Assembly: GCA_038228295.1 (NCBI GenBank)
Contig: JBBRPH010000003.1
Coordinates: 62,001-126,000 of the forward strand
Direction of reading: 5' to 3'
Origin: JAICKM01 sp038228295
Lineage (GTDB): Bacteria; Chloroflexota; Chloroflexia; QHBQ01; JAICKM01
Length of the DNA stretch: 64,000 nt
The position numbers and the translations under genes were made by a program. How positions within the stretch are numbered: position 1 is the first letter of the stretch; the number at the start of each line of letters is the position of its first letter. A model generated the notes under the pieces. The model was not told the DNA's origin. It saw nothing but the letters and a program-made list of their open reading frames with translations, and searched no databases. Positions 17,591 to 26,112 of this stretch are shown one piece after another.

Positions 17591-17728
17591 ACGGGTATTC
17601 TCCTTTGGTTGGGCCGCACATTCTTGCGGCACCCTGAGTTGTATACGTAGAATAGCTAGGTTTGTGATGTAATTACCCCCGATCCGTTAGGGATTTCTGG
17701 GACCGATTACGTTAAGTGGGAGGCATAC

Positions 17729-19468
17729 ATGGCAGGTAGTTTTGCCGATTTAGGGTTAAGTGACGGCATTTTAGCGACGGTAGCCGAATTGGGCTATGAA
17801 GAACCGACCCCGATCCAGGAGCAGACGATCCGCCTGCTGATCGAGGGCCGCGATGTGATCGCGCAGGCGCAGACGGGCACCGGTAAGACCGCCGCCTTTG
17901 CCATTCCGATCGTCGAGCGGTTGGACCCTGCGGATACGCACGTGCAGGCACTGGTGCTGGCTCCGACGCGCGAGTTGGCGGTGCAGGTGGCCGAGGCTAC
18001 GCACCGCCTGGGGCGCTCGAAAGGGCTGACGGTGCTGCCGGTCTACGGCGGGCAGCCGATCATCCGCCAGTTGCACGCCCTGGCTCGTGGCGTACACGTC
18101 GTGATCGGCACCCCCGGCCGTATTTTAGATCACCTGCGGCGTGGCACGCTGGTGCTGGACGCGGTGAAGTACGTAGTGTTGGATGAAGCCGACGAAATGC
18201 TCGATATGGGCTTCATCGAAGACATTGAAGCGATCCTGGACGCAGTACCCGCCGAGCGCCAGATGGGTCTATTTTCGGCAACTATTCCGCCGCGCATTGC
18301 CGCACTGGCCGAAAAGTACCTGCGGAACCCGCAACGGGTGACGATTGCGCGCACCGAACTGACCATGCCGGCCATTGAGCAGTGGTATGTCGAAGTGACA
18401 GCGCGCAACCGGCTCGATGCCCTGACCCGCATTCTGGACCACGATGAACCGGAGTCGGCGATGATCTTCTCGCGCACCAAGCGTGATGTGGATGAACTGG
18501 GCGAGGCGTTGCAGTCGCGGGGCTTTGCCGCCGAGACGCTGCACGGCGATCTCAATCAAGTGCAGCGTGACCGCGTGATGAACCGCTTTCGCAGCGGGCA
18601 GGTAGAACTGCTGGTGGCGACCGATGTAGCGGCACGCGGGCTGGACATCAGCGGCGTGACCCATGTGTTTAACTACGCGGTGCCCGAAGATGCCGAGGCG
18701 TATGTCCACCGCATCGGGCGCACCGGGCGTGCGGGGCGCACCGGCAAGGCGATCACCCTAGTGCTGCCTAACGAGATCCGGCTGCTGCGCGTGATCGAGC
18801 GCGTGCTGCGCCAGAAGATCGAGCGGTTGCGCCTGCCGACGCTGGCTGATGTGGAGGCCCGCCGCCGCGAGGCGCTGAAAACTACCCTGCGCGAGCGGAT
18901 TGCCGCCGGCGAGTTGGAGCCGTACCTACAAATGGTGGGCGAATTGGCTGAGGAGTTCGACATGGCCGAGATTGCCGCCGCTGCCGCGCGTATGGCAAGT
19001 GACGGCGACCGCCCGCTGACCACTGTGGTGGAGGAAGCCGCCCGTGAGTCGGTTGCCGGGGTGGAACCGGGCATGGTGCGCCTGATCCTGAACGTGGGCC
19101 GCGTGAGCGGCGTGCGGCCCGCCGACATTGTGGGTGCCATTGCTAACGAGGCCGGGCTGCCCGGTCGGGCCATCGGCGCAATTGACATCTACGACCAGGT
19201 AGCCTTTGTCGAAGTGCCTGCCGCCGCGCGTGATCAAGTGATTGCGGCGCTGTTGCGGACTACCATCAAAGGCCGGCCGGTGCAAGCCCAAGTGGCCGGG
19301 GCCGATGCCCCGCCGGCGGTCGGCGGTGAGCGCGGCCGGCTCCCATTTCCCGCTGGGGACCGTGCCGGCCACTCCTCCCGCGCCGATGGTCGCCCATCCT
19401 ACCCGGCGCGCCCCGGTCGGCCCGGCCACAAGTCGGCGGGCCATGGCGCGCACAAAAAAGGCCGGTAA
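17729..19468 (+). CDS. DEAD-box RNA helicase (DeaD/CshA-like) with C-terminal DbpA-type RNA-binding domain
   Basis: The 579-residue ATP-dependent RNA helicase shows all core motifs. These are the Q motif (FADLGLSD...YEEPTPIQ, 5-30), Walker A AQTGTGKT (47-54), PTRELA, TPGR, DEAD at about 152, SAT, ARGLDI and HRIGRTGR. A DbpA-like RNA-binding domain follows at about 440-530 (VRLILNVGRVSGVRPADIVGAI). The tail is basic and Gly/Arg/His-rich. Such helicases help ribosome assembly and mRNA turnover, often in the cold. An in-frame ATG follows a GGGAGG-type site. Heptamer repeats begin 3 bp after its stop. Confidence 0.93.
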   Translation: MAGSFADLGLSDGILATVAELGYEEPTPIQEQTIRLLIEGRDVIAQAQTGTGKTAAFAIPIVERLDPADTHVQALVLAPTRELAVQVAEATHRLGRSKGLTVLPVYGGQPIIRQLHALARGVHVVIGTPGRILDHLRRGTLVLDAVKYVVLDEADEMLDMGFIEDIEAILDAVPAERQMGLFSATIPPRIAALAEKYLRNPQRVTIARTELTMPAIEQWYVEVTARNRLDALTRILDHDEPESAMIFSRTKRDVDELGEALQSRGFAAETLHGDLNQVQRDRVMNRFRSGQVELLVATDVAARGLDISGVTHVFNYAVPEDAEAYVHRIGRTGRAGRTGKAITLVLPNEIRLLRVIERVLRQKIERLRLPTLADVEARRREALKTTLRERIAAGELEPYLQMVGELAEEFDMAEIAAAAARMASDGDRPLTTVVEEAARESVAGVEPGMVRLILNVGRVSGVRPADIVGAIANEAGLPGRAIGAIDIYDQVAFVEVPAAARDQVIAALLRTTIKGRPVQAQVAGADAPPAVGGERGRLPFPAGDRAGHSSRADGRPSYPARPGRPGHKSAGHGAHKKGR

Positions 19469-19471
19469 GCT

Positions 19472-19534
19472 GAGTGCGGAGTGCGGAGTGCGGAGTGCGG
19501 AATGTAGAATGTAGAATGTAGAATGTAGAATAAC
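19472..19534. repeat. Heptanucleotide tandem array (4 + 4 units)
   Basis: Four exact copies of GAGTGCG (19472-19499) are followed by four exact copies of GAATGTA (19500-19527) and a partial GAATAAC. The two unit types differ only by transitions. The array begins 3 bp after the helicase stop. Confidence 0.95.
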
Positions 19535-19689
19535 GACGAGTTCTGCGGTGTGCGTTGCGCTTAGGTGATCCTGCCGTATACGCGCAGGCTTGTCGCTTTA
19601 TTCCGCATTCCGCACGCGCCGGTTGCGCCGTCTTCCCATCTCTCCTATAATAACTCCCGCGCCGCTACCGCATTAAATACTATGCGACA

Positions 19690-19710
19690 GCATTACGCAT
19701 TACGAAAGGC
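19690..19710. repeat. Short heptamer array before the caspase-like gene
   Basis: Two exact GCATTAC units are followed by GAAAGGC in the same 7-bp register, shortly before the caspase-like gene. Confidence 0.6.
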
Positions 19711-19772
19711 ACACTATGCGCGGCAAGCAGAAGCATCGGCAGGCGAACCAGGGAGTAGGAGGGCAGCACAAG

Positions 19773-21920
19773 ATGGCGGAAGCGACTACGACAACAGCCG
19801 GAACCAGGGGCATTAGTGGGGCGGGCAAACGGGCGCTATTGATCGGCATTGATCATTATCCCCATCTACAGGCGTTTTGTCACGCCAATGGGATGCCGAA
19901 TGACTGTCAGTTGGCCGGCTGCGTGACAGATGCCGAGTTAATGGCGGGCATTTTGCGCGATAAGTTCGGCTTTGCGCCCGCTAATATCACGCTGCTGCGA
20001 AACGAAGACGCTACCCAGGCGGCGATTCTGGCCGCGCTGCAGAACTTAGTGGATGCCGCGCAGCCGGACGATGTGGTGGTCTTCCACTACAGCGGGCATG
20101 GATCGCAGGCGGTGCCGCTGATCGCAGGCAGTGAGTCGGATAACCTGGACGAGACGATTGTGCCGAGCGACAGCGGGCGTGGTGCTATGCCCAACCGCGA
20201 CATTCGCGACAATCAAATCCATGATTGGCTGGTCAAGCTGACGGCGAAAACACCCTATGTGACGCTGATCGTGGATTCTTGCCATTCGGGTAGCATCGCG
20301 CGCGATCTGTTCGGTGGCGCTGGGCGCTGGGTAGCGGCCGATTTGCGCCCCCCGTCAGCGGAAGCGGTGGTGGCGGCTCAGGCGGTTCAGGCGCCCCCCG
20401 CCCCCGCCGGCCCGCAGGCGGGGCAATCGGCAGTGGCGGCGGGCAGCCGCGATCTCGGCCCAAGTGGATGGCTACCGCTGGGCAGCAAATATGTACTGTT
20501 CGCTGGTTGCCTCGACGAGGAGAAGTCGAACGAATACCCACACGACAGCACGACTAACGGCGCACTGACCTATTTCTTGAGCCGGCAACTCCTTCAGGCC
20601 GGACCGGGCACAACCTACCGCGATGTGTATGAGCCGGCGGCTACCCAAGTAACCGCCAAATACGCGCACCAGCACCCGCAGATGGAAGGTGCCCACGACC
20701 GCGAACTCTTCGGTCTACGTGACATTGCAACGATGACCTTTGCCCGCGTGACGGCGATCACTGCGGCCGGCGTGACTATTGCGGCGGGCGCGGCGCATGG
20801 TGTAACCGTCGGTTCGCGCTGGGCGATCTATCCACAGGGCACCAAAACGCAGGTCGGCGTAGTCCCGCAGGGCCAGATCGTGATCAGCGCCGTTCATGCC
20901 ACAACCAGTGACGGCACCTTGAGTGATCCGGCGGGCGGGGCCGCGATAACGGCAGATAGTCGCGCTGTCGAAGTCGCGCACGCGCCGGGTGAGGTGGGCC
21001 TGAAGGTCGAGATCCAGGCCGCCGTTGGGGCTGCCGGCGCTTTGACTGCCGCCCTACAAGGCTCGCCACTGGCTCGGTTGGCACAAGCCGGCGAAACGGC
21101 GGATGCGCGCGCTTATCTGCTGGCGCCCCGCACCACCGCCCAGCCGGGCCGTGACCCCGTGCCGCAGCTAGGTGCGCTGGACCAACCCACCTGGGCCGTG
21201 GTCGGCACCGATGGGCGGTTGCTGATGCCGGTCCATGCCGCGAGTGAGTCGGGCGTCGTTGATCTGCTGGTGGCAAATCTAGTGAAAACCGCTAAATACC
21301 GCCAGACGCTGGCGCTGCAAAACCCCGACGCGGCTAGTGCGCTCAAAGGCAAAGTCGGCTTTACCCTCAAACGGCAGGGCGACGGCGGCGGCTGGACTGA
21401 TCCGGCGCTGCCGGCGGGCGGCCTGCCGGTGATAAGCGAAGGGGAGCGTATCAGCCTCACTATCACGAACGGCTGGACCCAGCCGATCTATGTTAGCGTG
21501 CTGGATCTCGGTGTGAGCGGCGGCATCGGTTTGCTCTACCCAGTGGCGGGGGCCAGTGAGCAACTGCTGCCCGGCGGCACGCTCGATATCGGGATGCCAC
21601 CCGACGAACAGATCCAACTGTTTGCGCCGGAAGGCTTCCCTTTTCACATTGATCCGTCTGACCCTCAGCCCACGACCGGCACCGAAGTGTTTAAGCTAAT
21701 TGCCAGTGCCCACCCCACCGACTTTAGCGTGTTGGTGCAGGAAGGCGCGAAAGACATAGACCGCGCTACGCCCGGTGTGGGCACACCGCTGATGAACTTG
21801 CTCATGTTGGCACTATTAGGCACCGGCTCCCGTGATGCGCGTGTCATGCGTGCCGCCCCTAATGAGGAGTGGACCACGGTGGATCGCCCGTTCCTATTTC
21901 GCGCCGCAGGCATTCGCTAA
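19773..21920 (+). CDS. Caspase-like (C14) peptidase with DUF4384-type C-terminal domain
   Basis: This 715-residue protein begins with a caspase/metacaspase domain (about 15-260). The first strand is KRALLIGIDHY. The catalytic dyad is His109 in HYSGHGSQ and Cys170 in VDSCHSGS. The end (about 555-650) resembles DUF4384, with LTITNGWTQPIYVSVLDLG and GIGLLYPV. Bacterial proteins of this layout are cysteine proteases implicated in regulated proteolysis or cell death; substrates are unknown. A Pro/Ala-rich linker separates the catalytic half-sites from the middle region. ATG 19773 is preferred because GGAGGG lies 9 nt upstream; an earlier ATG at 19716 adds 19 basic residues. Confidence 0.88.
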   Translation: MAEATTTTAGTRGISGAGKRALLIGIDHYPHLQAFCHANGMPNDCQLAGCVTDAELMAGILRDKFGFAPANITLLRNEDATQAAILAALQNLVDAAQPDDVVVFHYSGHGSQAVPLIAGSESDNLDETIVPSDSGRGAMPNRDIRDNQIHDWLVKLTAKTPYVTLIVDSCHSGSIARDLFGGAGRWVAADLRPPSAEAVVAAQAVQAPPAPAGPQAGQSAVAAGSRDLGPSGWLPLGSKYVLFAGCLDEEKSNEYPHDSTTNGALTYFLSRQLLQAGPGTTYRDVYEPAATQVTAKYAHQHPQMEGAHDRELFGLRDIATMTFARVTAITAAGVTIAAGAAHGVTVGSRWAIYPQGTKTQVGVVPQGQIVISAVHATTSDGTLSDPAGGAAITADSRAVEVAHAPGEVGLKVEIQAAVGAAGALTAALQGSPLARLAQAGETADARAYLLAPRTTAQPGRDPVPQLGALDQPTWAVVGTDGRLLMPVHAASESGVVDLLVANLVKTAKYRQTLALQNPDAASALKGKVGFTLKRQGDGGGWTDPALPAGGLPVISEGERISLTITNGWTQPIYVSVLDLGVSGGIGLLYPVAGASEQLLPGGTLDIGMPPDEQIQLFAPEGFPFHIDPSDPQPTTGTEVFKLIASAHPTDFSVLVQEGAKDIDRATPGVGTPLMNLLMLALLGTGSRDARVMRAAPNEEWTTVDRPFLFRAAGIR

Positions 21921-21979
21921 TCCTTACCGTCTACCGCATCATTATTGAGGCAGGCGGTTAAAATCTGTAACTGCGCTAT

Positions 21980-22036
21980 CGCCACCGCTAAAGGCGAACG
22001 ACACGCCGCCTGCGTAGTTCGCCTTTAGCGGTGGCG
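21980..22036. terminator. Perfect 20-bp-arm hairpin
   Basis: Arms 21980-21999 and 22017-22036 are exact reverse complements with a 17-nt loop, 59 nt past the caspase-like gene. There is no U-tract. It could terminate transcription or mark a structured 3' end. Confidence 0.6.
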
Positions 22037-22092
22037 GCCCTGCGTTGTTAAATTTCTCACTACCTGCATAGCACTAGCAAAGGACGCCGTCA

Positions 22093-23133
22093 TTGAACAC
22101 CGATTCCGCCGCTATAACCGCTGAATCTAATAATCCGCACTCCGCACTCCGCACTCCACAATTCGTCATGGACGGGCATCAGGATGCGCTCTACTATGCC
22201 TCCATATATGGAGGCACGCAGCGTTTCGATAGCGGGTGGGAGGGCGCCCAATTGGACTTACCCAGTTTGCGGGCGGGTGGGGTGACGGCTGCCTTCTGGG
22301 CGATCTTTGGCGCGGGTGAAGTGCGTCCGGCGCATGATCCGGCAGCCTGTGCGGCAGAAGTGGATACACTGCTGGCCGGCTACCACGCCTGGATCGACGG
22401 CAACCCAGACTATCGGCTGATCAAGGATACAGCGGATCTGGAAGCTCTGGCGGCGGAACCGCCCGCCGCCGGGCAGCCGTTGGGGGTGCTGCTGCATTGT
22501 GAGGGCGCGCGGGGCATTGCCGGACTGGATCACCTGGCCGTGCTGCACGCGGCGGGATTGCGCTCGGTCGGTTTGACCTGGAACGAGGCCAATGCTTATG
22601 CCACCGGTGCGCACGGCAACCCGGCGACGGGGTTGACTCCGGCGGGGCGTGACCTAGTGCGAACACTGAACGCGCTGCACATGGCGGTGGATGCGGCGCA
22701 CCTCAACCGCCAGGGGTTGTGGGATCTGCTTGACGTGGCAACCGCGCCGGTGCTGGTCACGCACACCGGCTGCGCCGCGCTATACGCCCACCCGCGCAAT
22801 ATTGCCGACGATCAGATCCAGGCCGTCGCGGCGACCGGGGGGCTGATCGGCATTTTCATGGTCAACAGCTTCCTGGCTCCCGCCGGCGTAGCGGTCACCC
22901 TGGAAACCGTGCTGGCTCATTACGACCACTTGCTCGATCTGGTCGGGCCGAACCATCTGGCGTTGGGTACGGATTACGGTGGAGTTTCATCGGGACTACC
23001 GGCGGGCCTGGAGACGGCGCGCGATCTGCCGCGCCTCGTGAATGCGTTCGCCGCGCACGGCTATTCCGACACAACTATTGCAGCTTTGTGCGGCGGCAAT
23101 TATCGGCGGGTGTTGGCGACGATTCTGGGTTAA
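22093..23133 (+). CDS. Membrane dipeptidase family (M19) zinc peptidase
   Basis: The 346-residue enzyme belongs to the renal-dipeptidase family, which hydrolyses dipeptides with a binuclear zinc site. It shows MDGHQDAL (HxD ligands), LHCEGARGI (bridging Glu), VTHTGCAAL (His) and LALGTDYGG (Asp). The frame opens at TTG 22093 after AAAGGA. The first 25 residues include a stretch encoded by a heptamer array (PHSALRTP), so ATG 22168, directly at the conserved DGHQD, is an alternative start lacking a clear ribosome site. The gene overlaps the convergent response regulator by 4 bp. Confidence 0.88.
   Translation: MNTDSAAITAESNNPHSALRTPQFVMDGHQDALYYASIYGGTQRFDSGWEGAQLDLPSLRAGGVTAAFWAIFGAGEVRPAHDPAACAAEVDTLLAGYHAWIDGNPDYRLIKDTADLEALAAEPPAAGQPLGVLLHCEGARGIAGLDHLAVLHAAGLRSVGLTWNEANAYATGAHGNPATGLTPAGRDLVRTLNALHMAVDAAHLNRQGLWDLLDVATAPVLVTHTGCAALYAHPRNIADDQIQAVAATGGLIGIFMVNSFLAPAGVAVTLETVLAHYDHLLDLVGPNHLALGTDYGGVSSGLPAGLETARDLPRLVNAFAAHGYSDTTIAALCGGNYRRVLATILG
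22132..22166. repeat. Heptamer array inside the dipeptidase 5' end
   Basis: Five 7-bp units: AATCCGC, ACTCCGC twice, ACTCCAC, AATTCGT. The core unit is the complement of the GAGTGCG unit at 19472, rotated. It is translated if the TTG start is used. Confidence 0.85.
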
Positions 23134-23513
23134 GAGACGCTTGCCATGGCTGCGTCTACTGTAAGCAGCAACTCGCCTGCGGGTACCGGCTTGGTCAGGT
23201 AGCGAAACACGCCGAACTCGGCGGCACGGGCGCGCAAGTCCGTGCCGTCAATTGCGCTCATGATGATGATCGGCAAGTGAGCAGTGTGGCTGTTGCCGCG
23301 CACGCCCGCGCAGAGATCCAGGCCGTCGGCTTCGGGCATCAGCAGATCGGTCAGCACAAGCGCGGGCAGGATCGGCGCGGCCGCTAGCCATTGCAGCGCC
23401 AGTCGCCCATTACGGGCGCTGTCCACCGTGTAGCCGGCTTTGGTCAGCCGCCGTTCGATTACGCCTAGCCATAGGGGGTCGTCTTCCACGACCAGGATGT
23501 GCTTGATCATCAT
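23130..23513 (-). CDS. Single-domain response regulator (CheY-like)
   Basis: A 127-residue receiver domain alone. The acidic pair is VVEDD, the phospho-acceptor Asp is in LVLTDLLMPEADG, and the conserved Lys is in YLTKPVPAGEL. It has no output domain, so it probably relays phosphate or acts by protein contact. A GGAGGAAGC site precedes ATG 23513, which overlaps the stop of the upstream hybrid kinase by 4 bp (ATGA), a coupled arrangement. The kinase is the obvious partner. Confidence 0.92.
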   Translation of the reverse strand: MMIKHILVVEDDPLWLGVIERRLTKAGYTVDSARNGRLALQWLAAAPILPALVLTDLLMPEADGLDLCAGVRGNSHTAHLPIIIMSAIDGTDLRARAAEFGVFRYLTKPVPAGELLLTVDAAMASVS

Positions 23514-24757
23514 GCTTCCTCCCCTGGGTACGGTTCGGCGAGCGGCAGACTAAAGCAAAACACACTGCCGGGCCGGCCGTTGGAGGCGCTCTCGACCCAA
23601 ATGTTGCCGCCGTGGGCCTCGACCATGTGGCGAGCAAAGTAGAGTCCCAGGCCCGCCCCGCGCATCCGACTGCCCGGCGCGCTGGGTTCGCCCCGATAAA
23701 ATTTACGGAAAATCAGCGTGCGGGTTTCAGCGGGGATGCCCACGCCGGTGTCTTGCACCTGTACCATAGCGTACTGTCGGCCGGGCAGGGTCGGTTGCGC
23801 CTCGTCGGGGCCGGCGTGCGCCGCTCCGTTATCGGGTTGCACCGTCACCTGTAGGGTGATGGTGCCCTGTTCGGTATATTTGAAGGCATTGTTAAGCAGG
23901 TTCGCCAGCACGCGCACCAGTTTGCCGCTGTCGCCGATCACGCGCGGGAAGTCGGTGGGGATGTGGTTCTCTAGCCGCAGCTTTTTGCCGGTGATCGCGG
24001 CCTCGACCTGCACACACGCTTCATCGGCCAGCGCGCGCAAGGCCAGCGGGCGGCGCTCCAATTCCAGCCGGCCGGCTTCGAGGCGGTAGACCGCCAACAG
24101 ATCGGCAACCATGTCGTTGAGCGTCTGGCAGTTTTGCAGGCTTTGGTGCACGAAATCGGCTTGTTCGTCAGTCAGCGGTCCCAAACTACCGTCCTCGATC
24201 AATTCCAGCGCGCCCAGCAGGCCGGTTAGAGGGCCGCGCAGATCGTGGGTAATCATTTGCACAAGATTTTCGCGGTAAGCCTCACCGGCGCGCAACTGCT
24301 CGTGCAGGCGTTGCAATTCCGCGTGGCGGCTGCGGAGCGCGTCCTGCGCGGCTTTCAGGCGCAACAAGGCACGCACGCGGGCCAGCAGTTCGCCGCTGAC
24401 CAGGGGCTTGCTTAGGTAATCGTCCGCGCCGCCATCCAAACTGTAGATTTTGTCGGCCGGATCGCCGCCGGCTGTAACCTGGATAATCGGGATAAAGGGT
24501 AAGTCGGTATCGCTCTTGATACGTCGCGCCACCTCATGCCCGTCCATATCGGGTATGCTGTCGGTGAGCAGGATGAGATCGGGTGGATCGCCGACCACAT
24601 CCGCTAGTGCCGCCCTACCCGATGCCCATGCCTGCACACGGTAATGCTGATCCGTGAGCAACCCGGTCAGCACGGTTAGGTTATCCCCATTATTGTCTAC
24701 CACTAAGATGCGCGGAGCCGGACTCGTCGCGCCGGTATCAGGATGCAAATCGTTCAC
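23510..24757 (-). CDS. Hybrid sensor histidine kinase with N-terminal receiver domain
   Basis: The 415-residue soluble kinase starts with a receiver domain (about 16-130: ILVVDNNGDN, LTDSIPDMDG, YLSKPLVSGEL). A short coiled coil follows, then HisKA with the phospho-His in MITHDLRGPLTGL (about 170), and a HATPase_c domain with N, G1 (VQDTGVGIP) and G2 (GAGLGLYFARHMVEAHGG) boxes. There are no TM segments, so it senses internal cues or is controlled by phosphorylation of its own receiver. The start is GTG 24757 with a weak site. It forms one minus-strand unit with the CheY-like gene and follows an OmpR-type regulator. Confidence 0.92.
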   Translation of the reverse strand: MNDLHPDTGATSPAPRILVVDNNGDNLTVLTGLLTDQHYRVQAWASGRAALADVVGDPPDLILLTDSIPDMDGHEVARRIKSDTDLPFIPIIQVTAGGDPADKIYSLDGGADDYLSKPLVSGELLARVRALLRLKAAQDALRSRHAELQRLHEQLRAGEAYRENLVQMITHDLRGPLTGLLGALELIEDGSLGPLTDEQADFVHQSLQNCQTLNDMVADLLAVYRLEAGRLELERRPLALRALADEACVQVEAAITGKKLRLENHIPTDFPRVIGDSGKLVRVLANLLNNAFKYTEQGTITLQVTVQPDNGAAHAGPDEAQPTLPGRQYAMVQVQDTGVGIPAETRTLIFRKFYRGEPSAPGSRMRGAGLGLYFARHMVEAHGGNIWVESASNGRPGSVFCFSLPLAEPYPGEEA

Positions 24758-24789
24758 AACTCTCTCGATCTGTGGCTGACGCAGTGGGG

Positions 24790-25575
24790 TCAGCGGTTGG
24801 CACTGACGACCTGGGCATGAAAAGGAACAGGAACATCAAGGGCGCTGCCGGCGGCATCAGTGCGCCGATTATTGCCGTTAGCATCGGCGCGTGCCTCGAC
24901 AAAGCGATAGCCCACGCCGCGCTCGGTCAACACATAACGCGGCGGATTGCCGGCATCGCCGATTTTGCGTCGCAAGTTTCGCATCCGCACCCACAGCGAG
25001 TCTGGTTCGCCTTCGTTGAGGGCACCCCAGGCGCGGCGTAACAACACTTCTTGCGGTACCACGCGGCCTCGGTTTTGCAGCAGCGTACCTAACAGGCGCG
25101 ACTCGATGGGCGAGAGGCGTTGAGGGTCGCCGTCTACCCAGACGGTGCGCCGCGAGAGATCCACGGTCAGGTGTTCGTCAATCGTCATCCGTGCACCAAT
25201 CGGATCGGGATGATGCCGCGCCACCACCCGCATGATGCGTGCCCGTAGTTCGGGATAATGGAACGGCTTGTTAACATAATCCTCGGCGAATTGTTCTAAG
25301 CCGGCTACTACCGTCGCTTCATCGGCGACGGCGGTGAGCATGATAATTGGAGTGGGCCCGATTTGCAACAGCCTACGGCTGAACTCAAAGCCGTCCATGC
25401 CCGGCAGGCGCAGGTCTACCAACGCTAGGTCCGGCGGCATAAGCGTGGCATACTCCAGCCCTTCCTGACCGGTGCGTGCAGTTTTGACCTCAAAGCCGTC
25501 CTGTTCTAAGCGGATTCGCAAAAAAGCCAAAATCGATTCATCATCGTCAACGGCCAGAATACGCATCAGACTCAT
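24790..25575 (-). CDS. OmpR/PhoB-family response regulator
   Basis: A 261-residue DNA-binding regulator. The receiver domain (4-125) has AVDDDES, the acceptor Asp in LVDLRLPGMDG and Lys in YVNKPFHYPEL. The winged-helix output domain (about 140-240) has LSPIESRLLGTLLQNRGRVVPQEVLL and VRMRNLRRKIGD...YVLTERGVGYRF. It lies 32 bp upstream of the hybrid kinase on the same strand. The start has an AAAGGGGATCAGG leader. Near-identical direct repeats lie about 90-170 bp upstream and may be its own binding sites. Confidence 0.93.
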   Translation of the reverse strand: MSLMRILAVDDDESILAFLRIRLEQDGFEVKTARTGQEGLEYATLMPPDLALVDLRLPGMDGFEFSRRLLQIGPTPIIMLTAVADEATVVAGLEQFAEDYVNKPFHYPELRARIMRVVARHHPDPIGARMTIDEHLTVDLSRRTVWVDGDPQRLSPIESRLLGTLLQNRGRVVPQEVLLRRAWGALNEGEPDSLWVRMRNLRRKIGDAGNPPRYVLTERGVGYRFVEARADANGNNRRTDAAGSALDVPVPFHAQVVSANR

Positions 25576-25902
25576 CCTGATCCCCTTTCATACTTACCAA
25601 TAATTCGCGCCCCCCCAGCATTTGGTAAGGTTACTATAGCAGCTTTAGTTTACCATAAACCTTACTAAATTGCCCACCCGACAAAAAATAGCCCGAAAGT
25701 CCCGAAACTTTACTAAACTACCCACCAGACGTAATAGCCGTAAAGTCCTATAGCTAGGGCTACATCGCTGGACAAAACAAATCTCCGTCGTGCGACGCGG
25801 CGATAATCCGTCTCGTGGCTGTTTCATCGGTTATGCTAGCGTGCGATAATAGCGGGGTACACCATACCCGCGAAGCGCACCGCCGGTGCGGTGTACGGTT
25901 TT
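25576..25902. other. Regulatory spacer between the response regulator and tRNA-Asn
   Basis: No gene is supported in these 327 bp. The left part holds AT-rich direct and inverted repeats in the leader of the minus-strand regulator operon. The right part holds the tRNA-Asn leader, including a CGCACC/GGTGCG dyad just upstream of the tRNA. Confidence 0.6.
25661..25748. repeat. Two imperfect ~40-nt direct repeats upstream of the response regulator
   Basis: Copy 1 (25661-25702) and copy 2 (25709-25748) share TTACTAAA, CCCACC, GAC, AATAGCC and AAAGTCC in the same order. A third TTACTA core and a GTAAGGTT/AACCTTAC inverted pair lie at 25625-25665. The layout fits tandem operator sites. Confidence 0.6.
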
Positions 25903-25974
25903 TGGCTTGTAGCGCAATGGTAGCGCGCGGCACTGTTAATGCCGGGGTTGTAGGTTCGAGTCCTACCAAGCCAG
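25903..25974 (+). tRNA. tRNA-Asn (GTT)
   Basis: The 72-nt cloverleaf has acceptor arms TGGCTTG/CAAGCCA with G discriminator. The anticodon loop CTGTTAA is closed by CGGCA/TGCCG, giving anticodon GTT. The T arm contains GGTTCGAGTCC. CCA is not encoded. Confidence 0.96.
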
Positions 25975-26112
25975 CCGTGATTCCCTTGTGGTCGGCAGTT
26001 TGAAGCGCCGCCCGAGGAGCTAAAGGCGAGAGTTTAGCAAATTGCACAGGGGGGTGCCCCTGTGCGTTTAAATTGTTTCTGGTTTAAGATCCTGTTTTAT
26101 GAGGAGTCGATC

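Noticed and set aside
19472..19534. Heptamers as a CRISPR or origin iteron array
   Set aside because: Units are 7 bp with no spacers, and similar arrays are dispersed at many gene edges. No dnaA, repA or DnaA-box cluster was seen.
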